In this document: positions 1 to 8,447 of the stretch, piece after piece
Numbering within the stretch: position 1 is the stretch's first letter
Layout of the letters: every line of letters starts with the position of its first letter
Assembly (NCBI RefSeq): GCF_013403565.1
Contig: NZ_CP058627.1
Span: 806,001-870,000 of the forward strand
Direction: 5' to 3'
Source: Chitinibacter bivalviorum
Lineage (GTDB): Bacteria > Pseudomonadota > Gammaproteobacteria > Burkholderiales > Chitinibacteraceae
Length of the DNA stretch: 64,000 bases
Translations under genes and position numbers: made by a program
The notes under the pieces: generated by a model
Told to the model about the DNA's origin: nothing
Databases searched by the model: none
What the model saw: only the letters and a program-made list of their open reading frames with translations

Positions 1-237
1 GCCAAAATCAGCATGCTGAATTTGAAAAAATAAGTACTGCGTTTCAGCCGCCGACTTTTTCGCTCGCAATATTGCTGGAATTTAATCATTTTACTGAGCA
101 AAAACCGCACATTCATATTTGGATGCTGCTGCAAAATTTGCGCAATGATTTCGTTGTCCATGACGAATTTGATCTAGGGAAAACGGCATCATACCAGCCT
201 TGTTTGGCGATGGACGGTAACAACTGGCGTGCGTATC

Positions 238-3054
238 ATGCTTGCAACGTGTCAGCTTTATTTGGATTTTGCAGTGAATTTCATTCTACGAACAATCTTT
301 TTTGTTTTCCTGTCTAGTCAACTGTTCGGTGTTGAACACCAGTTTGAAAAACCGGCAATGATTTCGCCGCAAGTTCGGCATGGTGAGTTAAGCAATGGCT
401 TGCGATATCTGATTAAAGCCAACAAAGAGCCGAGTGATCAAGTCGAGCTTAGATTGCTGGTGAATGTCGGCTCGATCAATGAAACTGACGAGGAATTAGG
501 CTATGCCCATTTGCTCGAACATATGGCATTCCGTGGTACTCGCCAGTTTTCTGTGAACCAGATTAAAAACCTGATCGAGTTACAAGGTGCCCGTTTGGGG
601 AACGACACCAATGCATTTACTTTCCATGAATACACGCGCTATGAACTTGGCCTTCATTCTGGGCAAGTAAAAGATGGCTTGCGCTTGCTGGCTGATTGGG
701 CAGGCGGGCAAATTGCGTTGGACGCTGAAAACTTGTCGATTGAAAAGAAAATTGTTTTGGCTGAAGGACTGCAACGCAGCGAAAGCCAGACGTATTGGCA
801 ATCTGTTTATGATGTGATTTTGCCCGACTCGGTTTATGCAAAACGGATGCCAATCGGTAAGAAGGCAAACATTGACCGCGCTAATCCTGATCAATTGCGA
901 CGTTTTTATCTTCGGGAATATCAAGCTCAAAGGATGACGGTGATGGTTGTGGGTGACGTAGAGCCACAGCAAGTTGAACAACTAATCCAAGACTACTTTA
1001 GCTCTGTTTCCAAGGGGGATAAGCCCCGTGAGCAAACTATAACCGTTTCATCCAAACCATTGCGCGAGTATGTGAATCGGGATATGTCAATTGCCCAGTC
1101 TACCTTGCGCTGGTCATGGCGCGTAGGTCAGATTGACCAAAATAATGCTGATTCCTTGGTCAAAGATTACCAAGATGAAGTGCTCATCAATTTATTGCGT
1201 CAGCGGTTGAATGCAAAATCACGCACGGTAGGTAGCGTGCTGCAAGCGGTTTCAGCAGATCAAGAAACTGGTTTTAATTGGCCTACGCGAGATATTGAAA
1301 TTCTTTTTCAGGTGGAAGTGAAAGACAATCAGCTCAAAGATGGACTGCGCGAGCTATACCGCGAGTTTGTCCGCGCTGAGCGTTTTGGCTTTTCCGACGG
1401 TGAAATTGCTATGGCGATTGACTCCAACAATAAAGGGAGATCAAAAGTACTGAGTAATCGGCAGTGGATCGGCAGGATGCTAGCTCATGTGCGCCATGGT
1501 TATTATCTTAATACTCCGCAGGAATCGATGTCGCGGCGAGCGATTTACAGCAAAAGCATCAACAGTAGTGTGCTTCAAAAACGGATGGGTGAGTTGCTAA
1601 ATGCTCCAGATCAGGTGGTGTATGTTCTTCAACCTTATAATTTATATAGCTTAACACCATATACCCTTTCTTCTTTGAGCTCCATGATTGAGGAGATTAA
1701 AGCCGAGCCATTGACGCCGACAGTGATCAATCAAACAACATCTCTGGTGATGGCTAAACTTGATCGGCAGCCAATTGCTAAGCAGCAAAAAGACTTAGCC
1801 ACGGGCGGTATAATTTATACCCTTAGTAATGGCCTGCAGATTTTAGTGGTGCCGCCGCAATCCGCGAGTGAAAAGATTGCTTTAATTGCGTCTTCACCGC
1901 TAGGGATGATTAATTTAAGCGATAAAAGATACTTACCTGCAGCTCGGATATTGCCAGGTTATGCGGTACGCGCAGGTATGGGCGACAGCAACGGCAGCGA
2001 AGTAAATCAATATCTTGAAAATCATCCTGCGACGTTTTATCAAATTATTGGAATTGATAACACGCTGTTGATTGGGAAGGCGAATCGAGATGAGCTCGAT
2101 ACCGTACTTCAGCTGTTGTACCTAACTTTAATTGCGCCGCGTGATCAGGCCAGCGAGGTCAAGATTAGTAGCGACAAAGCGTATCAGCAGGAACTGGCGT
2201 CGATTAATACGCTTTATCTAGGCTTAAATTCATTGCGCTATGGCGAAGAATGGCCGATGCCAACATATTGGCAACGGAGTGATTTTGACGCCACACTCGC
2301 TGACATTATTGAAGTGCGCAAACAATTACTCAGTAATCCAGCTGACTTTAAATATGTACTAACTGGTGTTGAACCCACACAGGCCTTGCCTGTAATTGAG
2401 CAATATTTAGGAAATTTACAATGGCCAAGTAAAGCAAAGCCTTTGACTGCGAAGAAACTTAGCAACATCGTGCCCTCCCAGCAAATGCAGAGGGTTAAGT
2501 CAGATGTGGCTTGGCGTATTTTGCAGGCGAATATGCCTATTGCTGCAAGTGTTGAATCTAACCAAATCGGTGATGCCTTGGCGGAGCTTATCCACGCCCG
2601 CCTAAATCAGGAACTAAGGGAAGTAAGCGGCGAAATATATAACATTGCCTATTCTTCGACTGTATCACCCTCGCAAGGACTGCTTCTCAATTTTGAGTTC
2701 AAGCATAATGATGACAAGTGTAAAGAAATCGCCAGCGCGGTTGAGCGTACCCTATCGAGCCTGTATCTCAAGCCGCCAACCGAGGCACAGGCGGCGGCTG
2801 CAAATGAAAATACAGCCAAAAAATGGCACGATGAAAAGCAGCAACCACTTGAGTACGCATTTGAGCTGGCCCGAGCATGGCAATGGGCGGATAAGCTGCC
2901 CGCTCAACTTGAGCCACAAAGTTACTCGGCAGACACTTTGTTTTATTACTTGAACAATTGGCTGGGGCCAAGCCGCTGGACTAGTGGCGCATTTAACTGC
3001 ACGAACGACATCAATTTTGACAAGTTAAAACCAAAGTCAGACGTAAAACAATAA
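238..3054 (+). CDS. M16 family zinc metallopeptidase (PqqL/insulinase-like)
   Basis: Large two-lobed M16 peptidase of about 940 residues. The inverted zinc motif HLLEH lies at about residues 91-95 from this start, inside the typical block G-Y-A-HLLEH-M-A-F-R-G-T, and the N-terminal lobe opens with the usual NGLRYLI strand. A second, non-catalytic M16 lobe begins around residue 520 (LSNGLQILVVPP). This is the PqqL/YhjJ-like layout, in which one chain carries both halves. The start is uncertain: GTG 229, ATG 238 and GTG 274 are all in frame. GTG 274 would give a compact signal peptide (MNFILRTIFFVFLSSQLFG) with a GGA seven bases upstream, so an exported periplasmic enzyme is likely. A terminator hairpin follows the stop. 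It stands alone and its substrate cannot be inferred. Confidence 0.85.
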   Translation: MLATCQLYLDFAVNFILRTIFFVFLSSQLFGVEHQFEKPAMISPQVRHGELSNGLRYLIKANKEPSDQVELRLLVNVGSINETDEELGYAHLLEHMAFRGTRQFSVNQIKNLIELQGARLGNDTNAFTFHEYTRYELGLHSGQVKDGLRLLADWAGGQIALDAENLSIEKKIVLAEGLQRSESQTYWQSVYDVILPDSVYAKRMPIGKKANIDRANPDQLRRFYLREYQAQRMTVMVVGDVEPQQVEQLIQDYFSSVSKGDKPREQTITVSSKPLREYVNRDMSIAQSTLRWSWRVGQIDQNNADSLVKDYQDEVLINLLRQRLNAKSRTVGSVLQAVSADQETGFNWPTRDIEILFQVEVKDNQLKDGLRELYREFVRAERFGFSDGEIAMAIDSNNKGRSKVLSNRQWIGRMLAHVRHGYYLNTPQESMSRRAIYSKSINSSVLQKRMGELLNAPDQVVYVLQPYNLYSLTPYTLSSLSSMIEEIKAEPLTPTVINQTTSLVMAKLDRQPIAKQQKDLATGGIIYTLSNGLQILVVPPQSASEKIALIASSPLGMINLSDKRYLPAARILPGYAVRAGMGDSNGSEVNQYLENHPATFYQIIGIDNTLLIGKANRDELDTVLQLLYLTLIAPRDQASEVKISSDKAYQQELASINTLYLGLNSLRYGEEWPMPTYWQRSDFDATLADIIEVRKQLLSNPADFKYVLTGVEPTQALPVIEQYLGNLQWPSKAKPLTAKKLSNIVPSQQMQRVKSDVAWRILQANMPIAASVESNQIGDALAELIHARLNQELREVSGEIYNIAYSSTVSPSQGLLLNFEFKHNDDKCKEIASAVERTLSSLYLKPPTEAQAAAANENTAKKWHDEKQQPLEYAFELARAWQWADKLPAQLEPQSYSADTLFYYLNNWLGPSRWTSGAFNCTNDINFDKLKPKSDVKQ

Positions 3055-3071
3055 ATTGCTGGCGTGTTAAA

Positions 3072-3100
3072 AAGGCGACTCAAGGAAGTCGCCTTTTGTT
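3072..3100. terminator. Bidirectional rho-independent terminator
   Basis: A 9-bp stem AAGGCGACT / AGTCGCCTT with a 6-nt loop is followed by TTGTTT. It lies between the convergent ends of the M16 peptidase gene (stop 3054) and cydB (stop 3111), so it can serve both. Confidence 0.85.
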
Positions 3101-3110
3101 TGACTGAAGT

Positions 3111-4136
3111 TTATTGGTAACTCAGCTCGCTCGCTTTTCCCCAGAACACGCGGTACGAATAAATCGTATAGCCAATGATTGTCGGCAGCACCAAAGCCGC
3201 GCCAAACAGCATGATCAGTAGCGCTTCAGGGCTGCTGGCGGCTTGCCAGATCGTGAGCTGGTCGATCACCAAGTGCGGGAAGATGCTGTAAACCAGACCA
3301 AAAAACGCCAACACCACAATCCCAACGGTTGCGGCAAAAGGCAGCCAACAAAAATTATCGTTGCCTTGCTGCTGGCGCGCAGCCAATTTGGGTAGTGCAT
3401 ACGCTATGACCGCAAAGAGTGCCGCGGTGAAAATCGGTACTGGTGCGAGCAAGACAATATTGGGCATGCTAAACCACAGCGCAAATACGCGCGGGCTGAT
3501 CCATGGTGTCGCGATCGATACCAAAATGGTAGCCAAAGCCGCTAGCCACAAACTGCCTTGTGCCCAGCGCACTGCGCGCTGTTGCAATGGGCCAGTCGAT
3601 TTCATCATCAGCCAACCCGCGCCGAGCAATGCATACGCCGCGGCTAAACTGGCGCCCACCAGCAGGGCAAAGCCCCAAGCGCCCCAGCCGGGGGCAAAGC
3701 CAGTGATATAACGTCCAAGCATCACGCCTTGCGAGACGGCGGCGAGCAACGAACCGGCAAAAAACAAGGTATTCCACATCGCCTGATGATGCGCTTTGGC
3801 TTTGACGCGAAAATCAAAAGCGACACCGCGCAAAATCAAGCCCAGCAGCATCAATGCGACGGGCAAGTACAGCGCCCCCAGAATCACGCCATGCGCCAGC
3901 GGGAAGGCGACCAACAATAAGCCCACGCCAAGCACCAGCCACGTTTCATTGGCATCCCAAAAAGGGCCAATCGACGCGATCATTTTGTCTTTCTCTTGGG
4001 TATCTTTCTCAAATTCAAGCAATATGCCAACGCCAAGGTCATACCCGTCGAGAATGACATAGGCGAACATCGAAATCACCATCAGTGCGGCGAAGATGAC
4101 GGGCAGCCAGTAGGCTAGATCAATGGTATTGAGCAT
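3111..4136 (-). CDS. cydB: Cytochrome bd-type quinol oxidase subunit II
   Basis: Small subunit (341 aa) of a cytochrome bd-family quinol:O2 oxidoreductase in the inner membrane. The N-terminus MLNTIDLAYWLPVIFAAL and the following ILDGYDLGVG, GPFWDANETWL and LRGVAFDFR blocks are diagnostic of CydB/CioB, and about eight or nine hydrophobic helices follow. The start is the ATG at 4136, which overlaps the cydA stop as TAATG and implies translational coupling. An upstream extension of the frame to 4364 is only cydA read in another frame. Because the partner CydA has a short Q-loop, this is probably CioB of the cyanide-insensitive subclass. The two subunits cannot act separately. Confidence 0.95.
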   Translation of the reverse strand: MLNTIDLAYWLPVIFAALMVISMFAYVILDGYDLGVGILLEFEKDTQEKDKMIASIGPFWDANETWLVLGVGLLLVAFPLAHGVILGALYLPVALMLLGLILRGVAFDFRVKAKAHHQAMWNTLFFAGSLLAAVSQGVMLGRYITGFAPGWGAWGFALLVGASLAAAYALLGAGWLMMKSTGPLQQRAVRWAQGSLWLAALATILVSIATPWISPRVFALWFSMPNIVLLAPVPIFTAALFAVIAYALPKLAARQQQGNDNFCWLPFAATVGIVVLAFFGLVYSIFPHLVIDQLTIWQAASSPEALLIMLFGAALVLPTIIGYTIYSYRVFWGKASELSYQ

Positions 4137-5464
4137 TATTGATTCTCCTGTTCCGCCGCCCCGGCCTTTTTGGCCAGATAAAACACGACTGAGATATACG
4201 AAATCAGCAAGAAGACATACAGCGCCAGATACATAATCAGCGTCGATAAAATCATTCCGCCCGGTACATGGGATGCCGCGTCGGCGGTTTTGAGTACGCC
4301 TTGCACCAGCCACGGCTGGCGGCCGATTTCGGTGACGTACCAACCTGCCACTGTGGCGACCCAACCGCTAAAGGTCATGGCGATCAGCAGTTTGCTCACT
4401 AACGGTGTTGGTTCACCTTGGCGACGTATCTGCCACACCGCCAGCCAGCTCGCCAGTAGCATCAACATACCCACCCCTGCCATAATGCGGAAAGCCCAAA
4501 ATACTTTTGCCACGGGCGGATGCTCGGCAAATTCATTGAGGCCTTTGATTTCGCCATTGATATCGTGCGTCAAAATCAGGCTGGCAACTTTGGGAATACC
4601 AATCGCGTAATCGTTGCTGCGTGTTTCTTCATTCGGCAGCGCGAATAGCATCAATGGCGCGCCGTGTTCGGTATGCCAAATGCCTTCGACGGCGGCGATT
4701 TTGGCCGGTTGATGTTTGAGTGTATTCAGGCCATGCATATCGCCGACAAAAATCTGTAAAGGAATCAATGCTGCGGCCAATACGACGCCAGTTTTGAGCG
4801 CGGACAGCACACTGGGTATGCGCTGGCCTTTGAGCCAGCGATACGCCGACACGCCTGCAATCAAGAACGCGACGGTTAAGCCCGACGCGATCAGCATGTG
4901 CGTGAGTCGATACGGCATCGAAGGATTAAACACCACTTCAAACCAGCTTGTTACATGCGCCTGACCATTGATCATTTCAAAGCCAGTCGGCGTTTGCATC
5001 CAAGAATTGAGCACAATAATCCAGAACGCCGACAAGGTCGTCCCGCCGGCCACCAACACGGTCGCCAGCGTGTGCATGCGATTGCTCACTTTTTTCTGGC
5101 CAAACAGCATGATGCCGAGGAAGGTCGCTTCAAGGAAAAACGCCGTCAATACTTCATACGCCAGTAGCGGCCCGGCGATATTGCCGACGGTATTCATAAA
5201 GCCCGGCCAGTTGGTGCCAAACTGAAAACTCATCGTGATGCCGGACACGACGCCCAGCGCAAAGGTCAGCGCGAAGATTTTGACCCAAAAGCCATACGCC
5301 TCCATCCATTTGGCGTCACCCGTTGAATTAAAGCGCAGCTTGAAAAACAGCAGTACCCAGCCCATCGCGATACTGATGGTGGGAAATAAAATGTGGAAGG
5401 TGATATTAGCGGCAAACTGAATCCGCGCCAGTATCACGGGGTCGAGTAGGGCATCGGGAAGCAT
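4136..5464 (-). CDS. cydA: Cytochrome bd-type (CIO-like) quinol oxidase subunit I
   Basis: Catalytic subunit (442 aa) that oxidises quinol and reduces oxygen to water. Visible family features are the N-terminal LARIQFAANITFHILFPT block with the haem-ligand His at 24, the YRLTHMLIASG helix, and the GRQPWLVQGVLKT motif near the end of the Q-loop. The protein is about 80 residues shorter than E. coli CydA, mostly through a short Q-loop, the hallmark of the CioA (cyanide-insensitive oxidase) subclass; that assignment is inferred from length. AAGGA, inside the end of the regulator gene, sits six bases before the ATG. It is the middle gene of regulator-cydA-cydB and is probably induced at low oxygen through the FNR-like box at 6075. 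Confidence 0.95.
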   Translation of the reverse strand: MLPDALLDPVILARIQFAANITFHILFPTISIAMGWVLLFFKLRFNSTGDAKWMEAYGFWVKIFALTFALGVVSGITMSFQFGTNWPGFMNTVGNIAGPLLAYEVLTAFFLEATFLGIMLFGQKKVSNRMHTLATVLVAGGTTLSAFWIIVLNSWMQTPTGFEMINGQAHVTSWFEVVFNPSMPYRLTHMLIASGLTVAFLIAGVSAYRWLKGQRIPSVLSALKTGVVLAAALIPLQIFVGDMHGLNTLKHQPAKIAAVEGIWHTEHGAPLMLFALPNEETRSNDYAIGIPKVASLILTHDINGEIKGLNEFAEHPPVAKVFWAFRIMAGVGMLMLLASWLAVWQIRRQGEPTPLVSKLLIAMTFSGWVATVAGWYVTEIGRQPWLVQGVLKTADAASHVPGGMILSTLIMYLALYVFLLISYISVVFYLAKKAGAAEQENQ

Positions 5465-5466
5465 GA

Positions 5467-6042
5467 TTATTCCTTGGTCGGATTGGCATCGCTACCACCC
5501 ATAAAGGCAGGTAGCTTTTGTTTGAATTCGAGAAATTTCTGTACTTGCGAGCCCAGTTTCATTAGCTTTTGCAGTGTTTCAACGTCAAGGCGTTGAATAT
5601 CGCTGAACCAACTGGTCGTCAGGTCGATCAAATCGTGCATTTGTTCCATTCGCGCTTGCGCGTGGCGGTCGGCCTCGTTGCTCGGTGATTCAAGCAGCGC
5701 ACCGCGCAGCATCGTTAGCGTTGGGTCCACTTCGCGTTTTTTGCGCTCTTCGGCCAGCGTTTGGAAAATCACCCAGACGTCTTCAGGCGTGGAGTAATAC
5801 TCGCGGCGATCGCCCGGTAAATGCTGCAATTTCACCAAACGCCATGACACCAGCTCCTTGAGCCCCATGCTGATATTGGAACGCGAAAAGCCCAGCGCTT
5901 CGGCCATTTCGTCGGCGTTGAGCGGCTTTTCACTCACAAACAGCAGCGCATACATCTGGCCGACGGTGCGGTTAATGCCCCAATGGCTGCCCATTTCGCC
6001 AAAGTGCAGCACGAAAGATTGGATAAGTGGAGTGAGGTTCAT
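5467..6042 (-). CDS. GbsR/MarR-type winged-helix transcriptional regulator
   Basis: 191-aa predicted DNA-binding protein. Residues about 1-90 form a winged helix-turn-helix with the GbsR-family signature: GINRTVGQMYALLFVSEKPL, then DEMAEALGFSRSNISMGLKEL (recognition helix) and the LVKLQHLPGDRREYY wing. The rest is helical and probably dimerises. It is the first gene of an operon with the bd oxidase: its stop lies two bases before the cydA ATG, and its last codons carry the cydA ribosome site. It probably regulates this operon; the inducer is unknown. Regulators of this family next to cydAB/cioAB are, as I recall, seen in other Gram-negatives. Confidence 0.85.
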   Translation of the reverse strand: MNLTPLIQSFVLHFGEMGSHWGINRTVGQMYALLFVSEKPLNADEMAEALGFSRSNISMGLKELVSWRLVKLQHLPGDRREYYSTPEDVWVIFQTLAEERKKREVDPTLTMLRGALLESPSNEADRHAQARMEQMHDLIDLTTSWFSDIQRLDVETLQKLMKLGSQVQKFLEFKQKLPAFMGGSDANPTKE

Positions 6043-6074
6043 GGAAGTTTTGAATTTTCAGTAATTTGTGAAAT

Positions 6075-6088
6075 TTGATCCAAATCAT
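6075..6088 (-). promoter_or_regulatory. Putative FNR/ANR box upstream of the regulator-cydAB operon
   Basis: The plus strand reads TTGATCCAAATCAT, matching the FNR/ANR consensus TTGAT-N4-ATCAA at nine of ten defined positions. It lies about 33 bases upstream of the regulator ATG (6042). Placement before a bd-type oxidase agrees with known oxygen control of cyd/cio genes. No matching -10/-35 pair was confirmed, so activator or repressor geometry is undecided. Confidence 0.55.
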
Positions 6089-6240
6089 ATTCTTACTCCC
6101 AGCACATAGCAATGCAGCGGCGGTTTAGCTGGCGATTGTATTTAGCTATGTATTCGATTGAAAAAACCTAAGTCGCAACTTAAATCGATTTGTCATATTC
6201 GCGACAGGTAGGCGCGAGTGCTTTGCGCTACAATGCGCGC

Positions 6241-6445
6241 CAGCAAAGGTGAGGCGGCGTATGGATAATCCTAAAAGTCGCCTTTAAACGGGAAACAGGT
6301 TCAATGCCTGTACTGCCCCTGCAACGGTAAAACAGTGTGAATCGGTCTGGCGTTTGAATACGCAGCCACTGTCGGAATGATGGCGCAATGCCAACGATGG
6401 GAAGGCGATCGATTAAGTCTGTTGAGTCCGGATACCGGCCTTGCG
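6241..6445 (+). ncRNA. Cobalamin riboswitch (aptamer)
   Basis: The conserved core is readable in order: GGGAAACAGG, the TGCCCCTGCAACGGTAA block, CCACTG, GATGGGAAGGC, and the B12-box region GAGTCCGGATACCGGCC ending near 6440. This is the layout of the class binding adenosyl- or methylcobalamin upstream of btuB. A TACAAT at 6229-6234 could be the -10 element; no good -35 is seen. The 5' and 3' limits are approximate. It heads the whole btuB-to-btuD cluster and should lower expression when cobalamin is plentiful. Confidence 0.9.
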
Positions 6446-6479
6446 AGTTATTACGCTCAGGCGCAATAGCTGTGACGTA

Positions 6480-6605
6480 CGGCAGGGTGGCCGTGGCGAC
6501 AGATTTCTAGCCGCATTGCCGGCGACATTCCTGTTGATGCCATTTAAGTCTCCTGCCGCTTTATTGATGCAATACGCTGTGGGTGTATTGCCGGAGACTT
6601 AAATG
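6480..6605 (+). promoter_or_regulatory. Riboswitch expression platform sequestering the btuB start
   Basis: CATTTAAGTCTCC (6541-6553) is the exact reverse complement of GGAGACTTAAATG (6593-6605), which holds the btuB ribosome site and ATG. Inside it GCAATAC (6569-6575) pairs with GTATTGC (6585-6591), so the whole segment can fold into one long hairpin that hides the start. CGGCAGG at 6480-6486 is complementary to CCTGCCG at 6552-6558 and could act as the competing arm. The pairing is read directly; the ligand logic is inferred. Translational control is favoured because no U-tract follows the hairpin. Confidence 0.75.
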
Positions 6606-8444
6606 AATACGCGCTTTTCCAAGTTATACCTCGTTGTTTTATCTACCCTAGCCGCAACCGCTCATGCCGAAGTGACTCAACTCGATGAAGTGGTGGTGAC
6701 GGCCGCCCGTATCGCTCAGCCTGCACGTGAAGTGGTGGGCGATGTGACCGTGATTGATGCGGCCGAATTAGAAAACCAAAACAATACGACGCTCCCCGAA
6801 TTGCTCGCTCGCCAGCCCGGTATTCAGGTGGCCAGCAACGGTGGCGCAGGAAAATCGGGCGCGATCTATATTCGTGGCGCGAACGCGCAGCAAACCGTGG
6901 TGTTGATTGATGGCGTCCGTTATGGCTCGGCAACGACGGGTCAGGCGGCTTTGCAGCATTTACCGCTTGAACAAATCGATCGCATCGAGATTTTGCGCGG
7001 CACAGCCGCCAGCTTGTACGGCGCAGACGCCATTGGTGGCGTGATTCAGATTTTTACCAAGCAAGGCGGCAAAGGCTTTCAACCTAGTGCCAAACTTGGT
7101 TACGGCACTGAAAATAGCTGGGATATGAGCGCCAATGTCAGCGGTGGCAACGAGCAAACCCATTACGCTTTAGGCGTAGCGTACAGCCAAACAGACGGCA
7201 TCAGCGCCTTGGCGGTACCCAAATATCAAAAATACAGTAGCGATAAAGACGGCTACAAAAACCTGAGCGTTTCAGCATCGGCCAGCCACAGCTTTAATGA
7301 GCGCAATGAAATTGGCGGTAGTGTGTTGATCGCGCAGGTGAAAAACCAATACGACAATGCGTATGCCACCAACACCTACAATTATCGCGATGAAGGCAGC
7401 AATGGTAGCGGTACGATCTGGAGCAAAAACCAGCTGACCGATATTTGGGCGAGCAAATTGCAAGCGGGGCTAAGCGTTGATAATTCGTTTAACTATGCGC
7501 CAGCGACGTCCTATAGCCCTGAAAAGAGCCAATTCAAGACACAACAAAGCCAGTTTGCTTGGCAAAATGATATTAAAGCAGGCCCGGGCGTACTGACTTT
7601 GGCCGCCGAAACCTTGCTGCAAGCAGTGTCAGGTACGACGCAATACGATGTGGATTCGCGCCGGATTAATAGCGTTTGGGGCGGCTACTTGGCGCATCTG
7701 GGCGATGTAACGCTGCAAGCAAATCTGCGTAACGATGACAACTCGCAATTTGGCAACGATACCAACGGCACGATCGGTGCAAGCTGGGCCTTTGCCAATG
7801 CTTGGCAAGTTGGCGCGAGCTATGCAACAGGTTTCCAAGCTCCAACTTTCAATGAGCTGTACTACCCAGGCTACGGCAATCCGGATCTGAAACCGGCGCA
7901 ATCTAAAAACGCCGAGGCATTTTTGCGTTATGCGCAGAAAACTCTGCAAGCGAGCGCTACGATTTACCGCAATCGGGTGACCGATCTGCTGCAATATGAT
8001 GCCGCAAAAGGTGGCACAGCCAATATTGGGAAAGCGAATTTGCAAGGCTTAACGCTGACGGCGGATTGGCAAATCAATGGCGTGAGCCTTGGCGGTAGTT
8101 ACGATTACCTGGATGCGACGGATGATTCCAGCACCGCCAATAATGGTAAGCAGCTCGCGCGTCGCGCTAAAAATGCCGGTTTCGCTTACGCCGCTTATGG
8201 TCAGGCCAATTGGACAGTCCGCGTCGAAATGCAGGCACAAGGCCAGCGTTTTGATGATGCCGCGAATAAAAAATCGCTGGCTGGCTATGCACTGACCAAT
8301 CTGGCGGCGACATGGCAAGTGGCCAAAGACTGGGGGCTAGAGCTGCGTATTAATAATGTATTTGATCAGGAATACGAGTTGGCCAAAGACTACGGCACTT
8401 TAGGCGCCAACGGCATGCTCACTGTCAAGTGGGCACAGAAGTAA
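6603..8444 (+). CDS. btuB: TonB-dependent vitamin B12 receptor
   Basis: 613-aa outer-membrane receptor for cobalamin. The signal peptide is about residues 1-22 (ending ATAHA), the TonB box DEVVVTA lies at 28-34, and the plug follows (LPELLARQPGIQV, IYIRGANAQQTVVLIDGVR, RIEILRGTAASLYGADAIGGVIQI). A 22-strand barrel then runs to a C-terminal strand ending MLTVKWAQK. Length and plug motifs match BtuB. Its ATG and GGAGA ribosome site lie inside the riboswitch hairpin, so identity is supported by both sequence and control. First gene of the cobalamin cluster; cbiB starts three bases after its stop. Confidence 0.95.
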   Translation: MNTRFSKLYLVVLSTLAATAHAEVTQLDEVVVTAARIAQPAREVVGDVTVIDAAELENQNNTTLPELLARQPGIQVASNGGAGKSGAIYIRGANAQQTVVLIDGVRYGSATTGQAALQHLPLEQIDRIEILRGTAASLYGADAIGGVIQIFTKQGGKGFQPSAKLGYGTENSWDMSANVSGGNEQTHYALGVAYSQTDGISALAVPKYQKYSSDKDGYKNLSVSASASHSFNERNEIGGSVLIAQVKNQYDNAYATNTYNYRDEGSNGSGTIWSKNQLTDIWASKLQAGLSVDNSFNYAPATSYSPEKSQFKTQQSQFAWQNDIKAGPGVLTLAAETLLQAVSGTTQYDVDSRRINSVWGGYLAHLGDVTLQANLRNDDNSQFGNDTNGTIGASWAFANAWQVGASYATGFQAPTFNELYYPGYGNPDLKPAQSKNAEAFLRYAQKTLQASATIYRNRVTDLLQYDAAKGGTANIGKANLQGLTLTADWQINGVSLGGSYDYLDATDDSSTANNGKQLARRAKNAGFAYAAYGQANWTVRVEMQAQGQRFDDAANKKSLAGYALTNLAATWQVAKDWGLELRINNVFDQEYELAKDYGTLGANGMLTVKWAQK

Positions 8445-8447
8445 GCC

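Noticed and set aside
3..317. Open frame running in from the window start, overlapping the M16 gene
   Set aside because: Composition (rich in His, Asn, Phe) and lack of any family match do not look like a protein end, and it overlaps a well-supported gene. Another frame stops at 31-33 and may be the true end of the upstream gene, but ten residues are too few to tell.
4137..4364. N-terminal extension of cydB
   Set aside because: It is cydA read in another frame; the ATG at 4136 gives the normal CydB start and a TAATG overlap.
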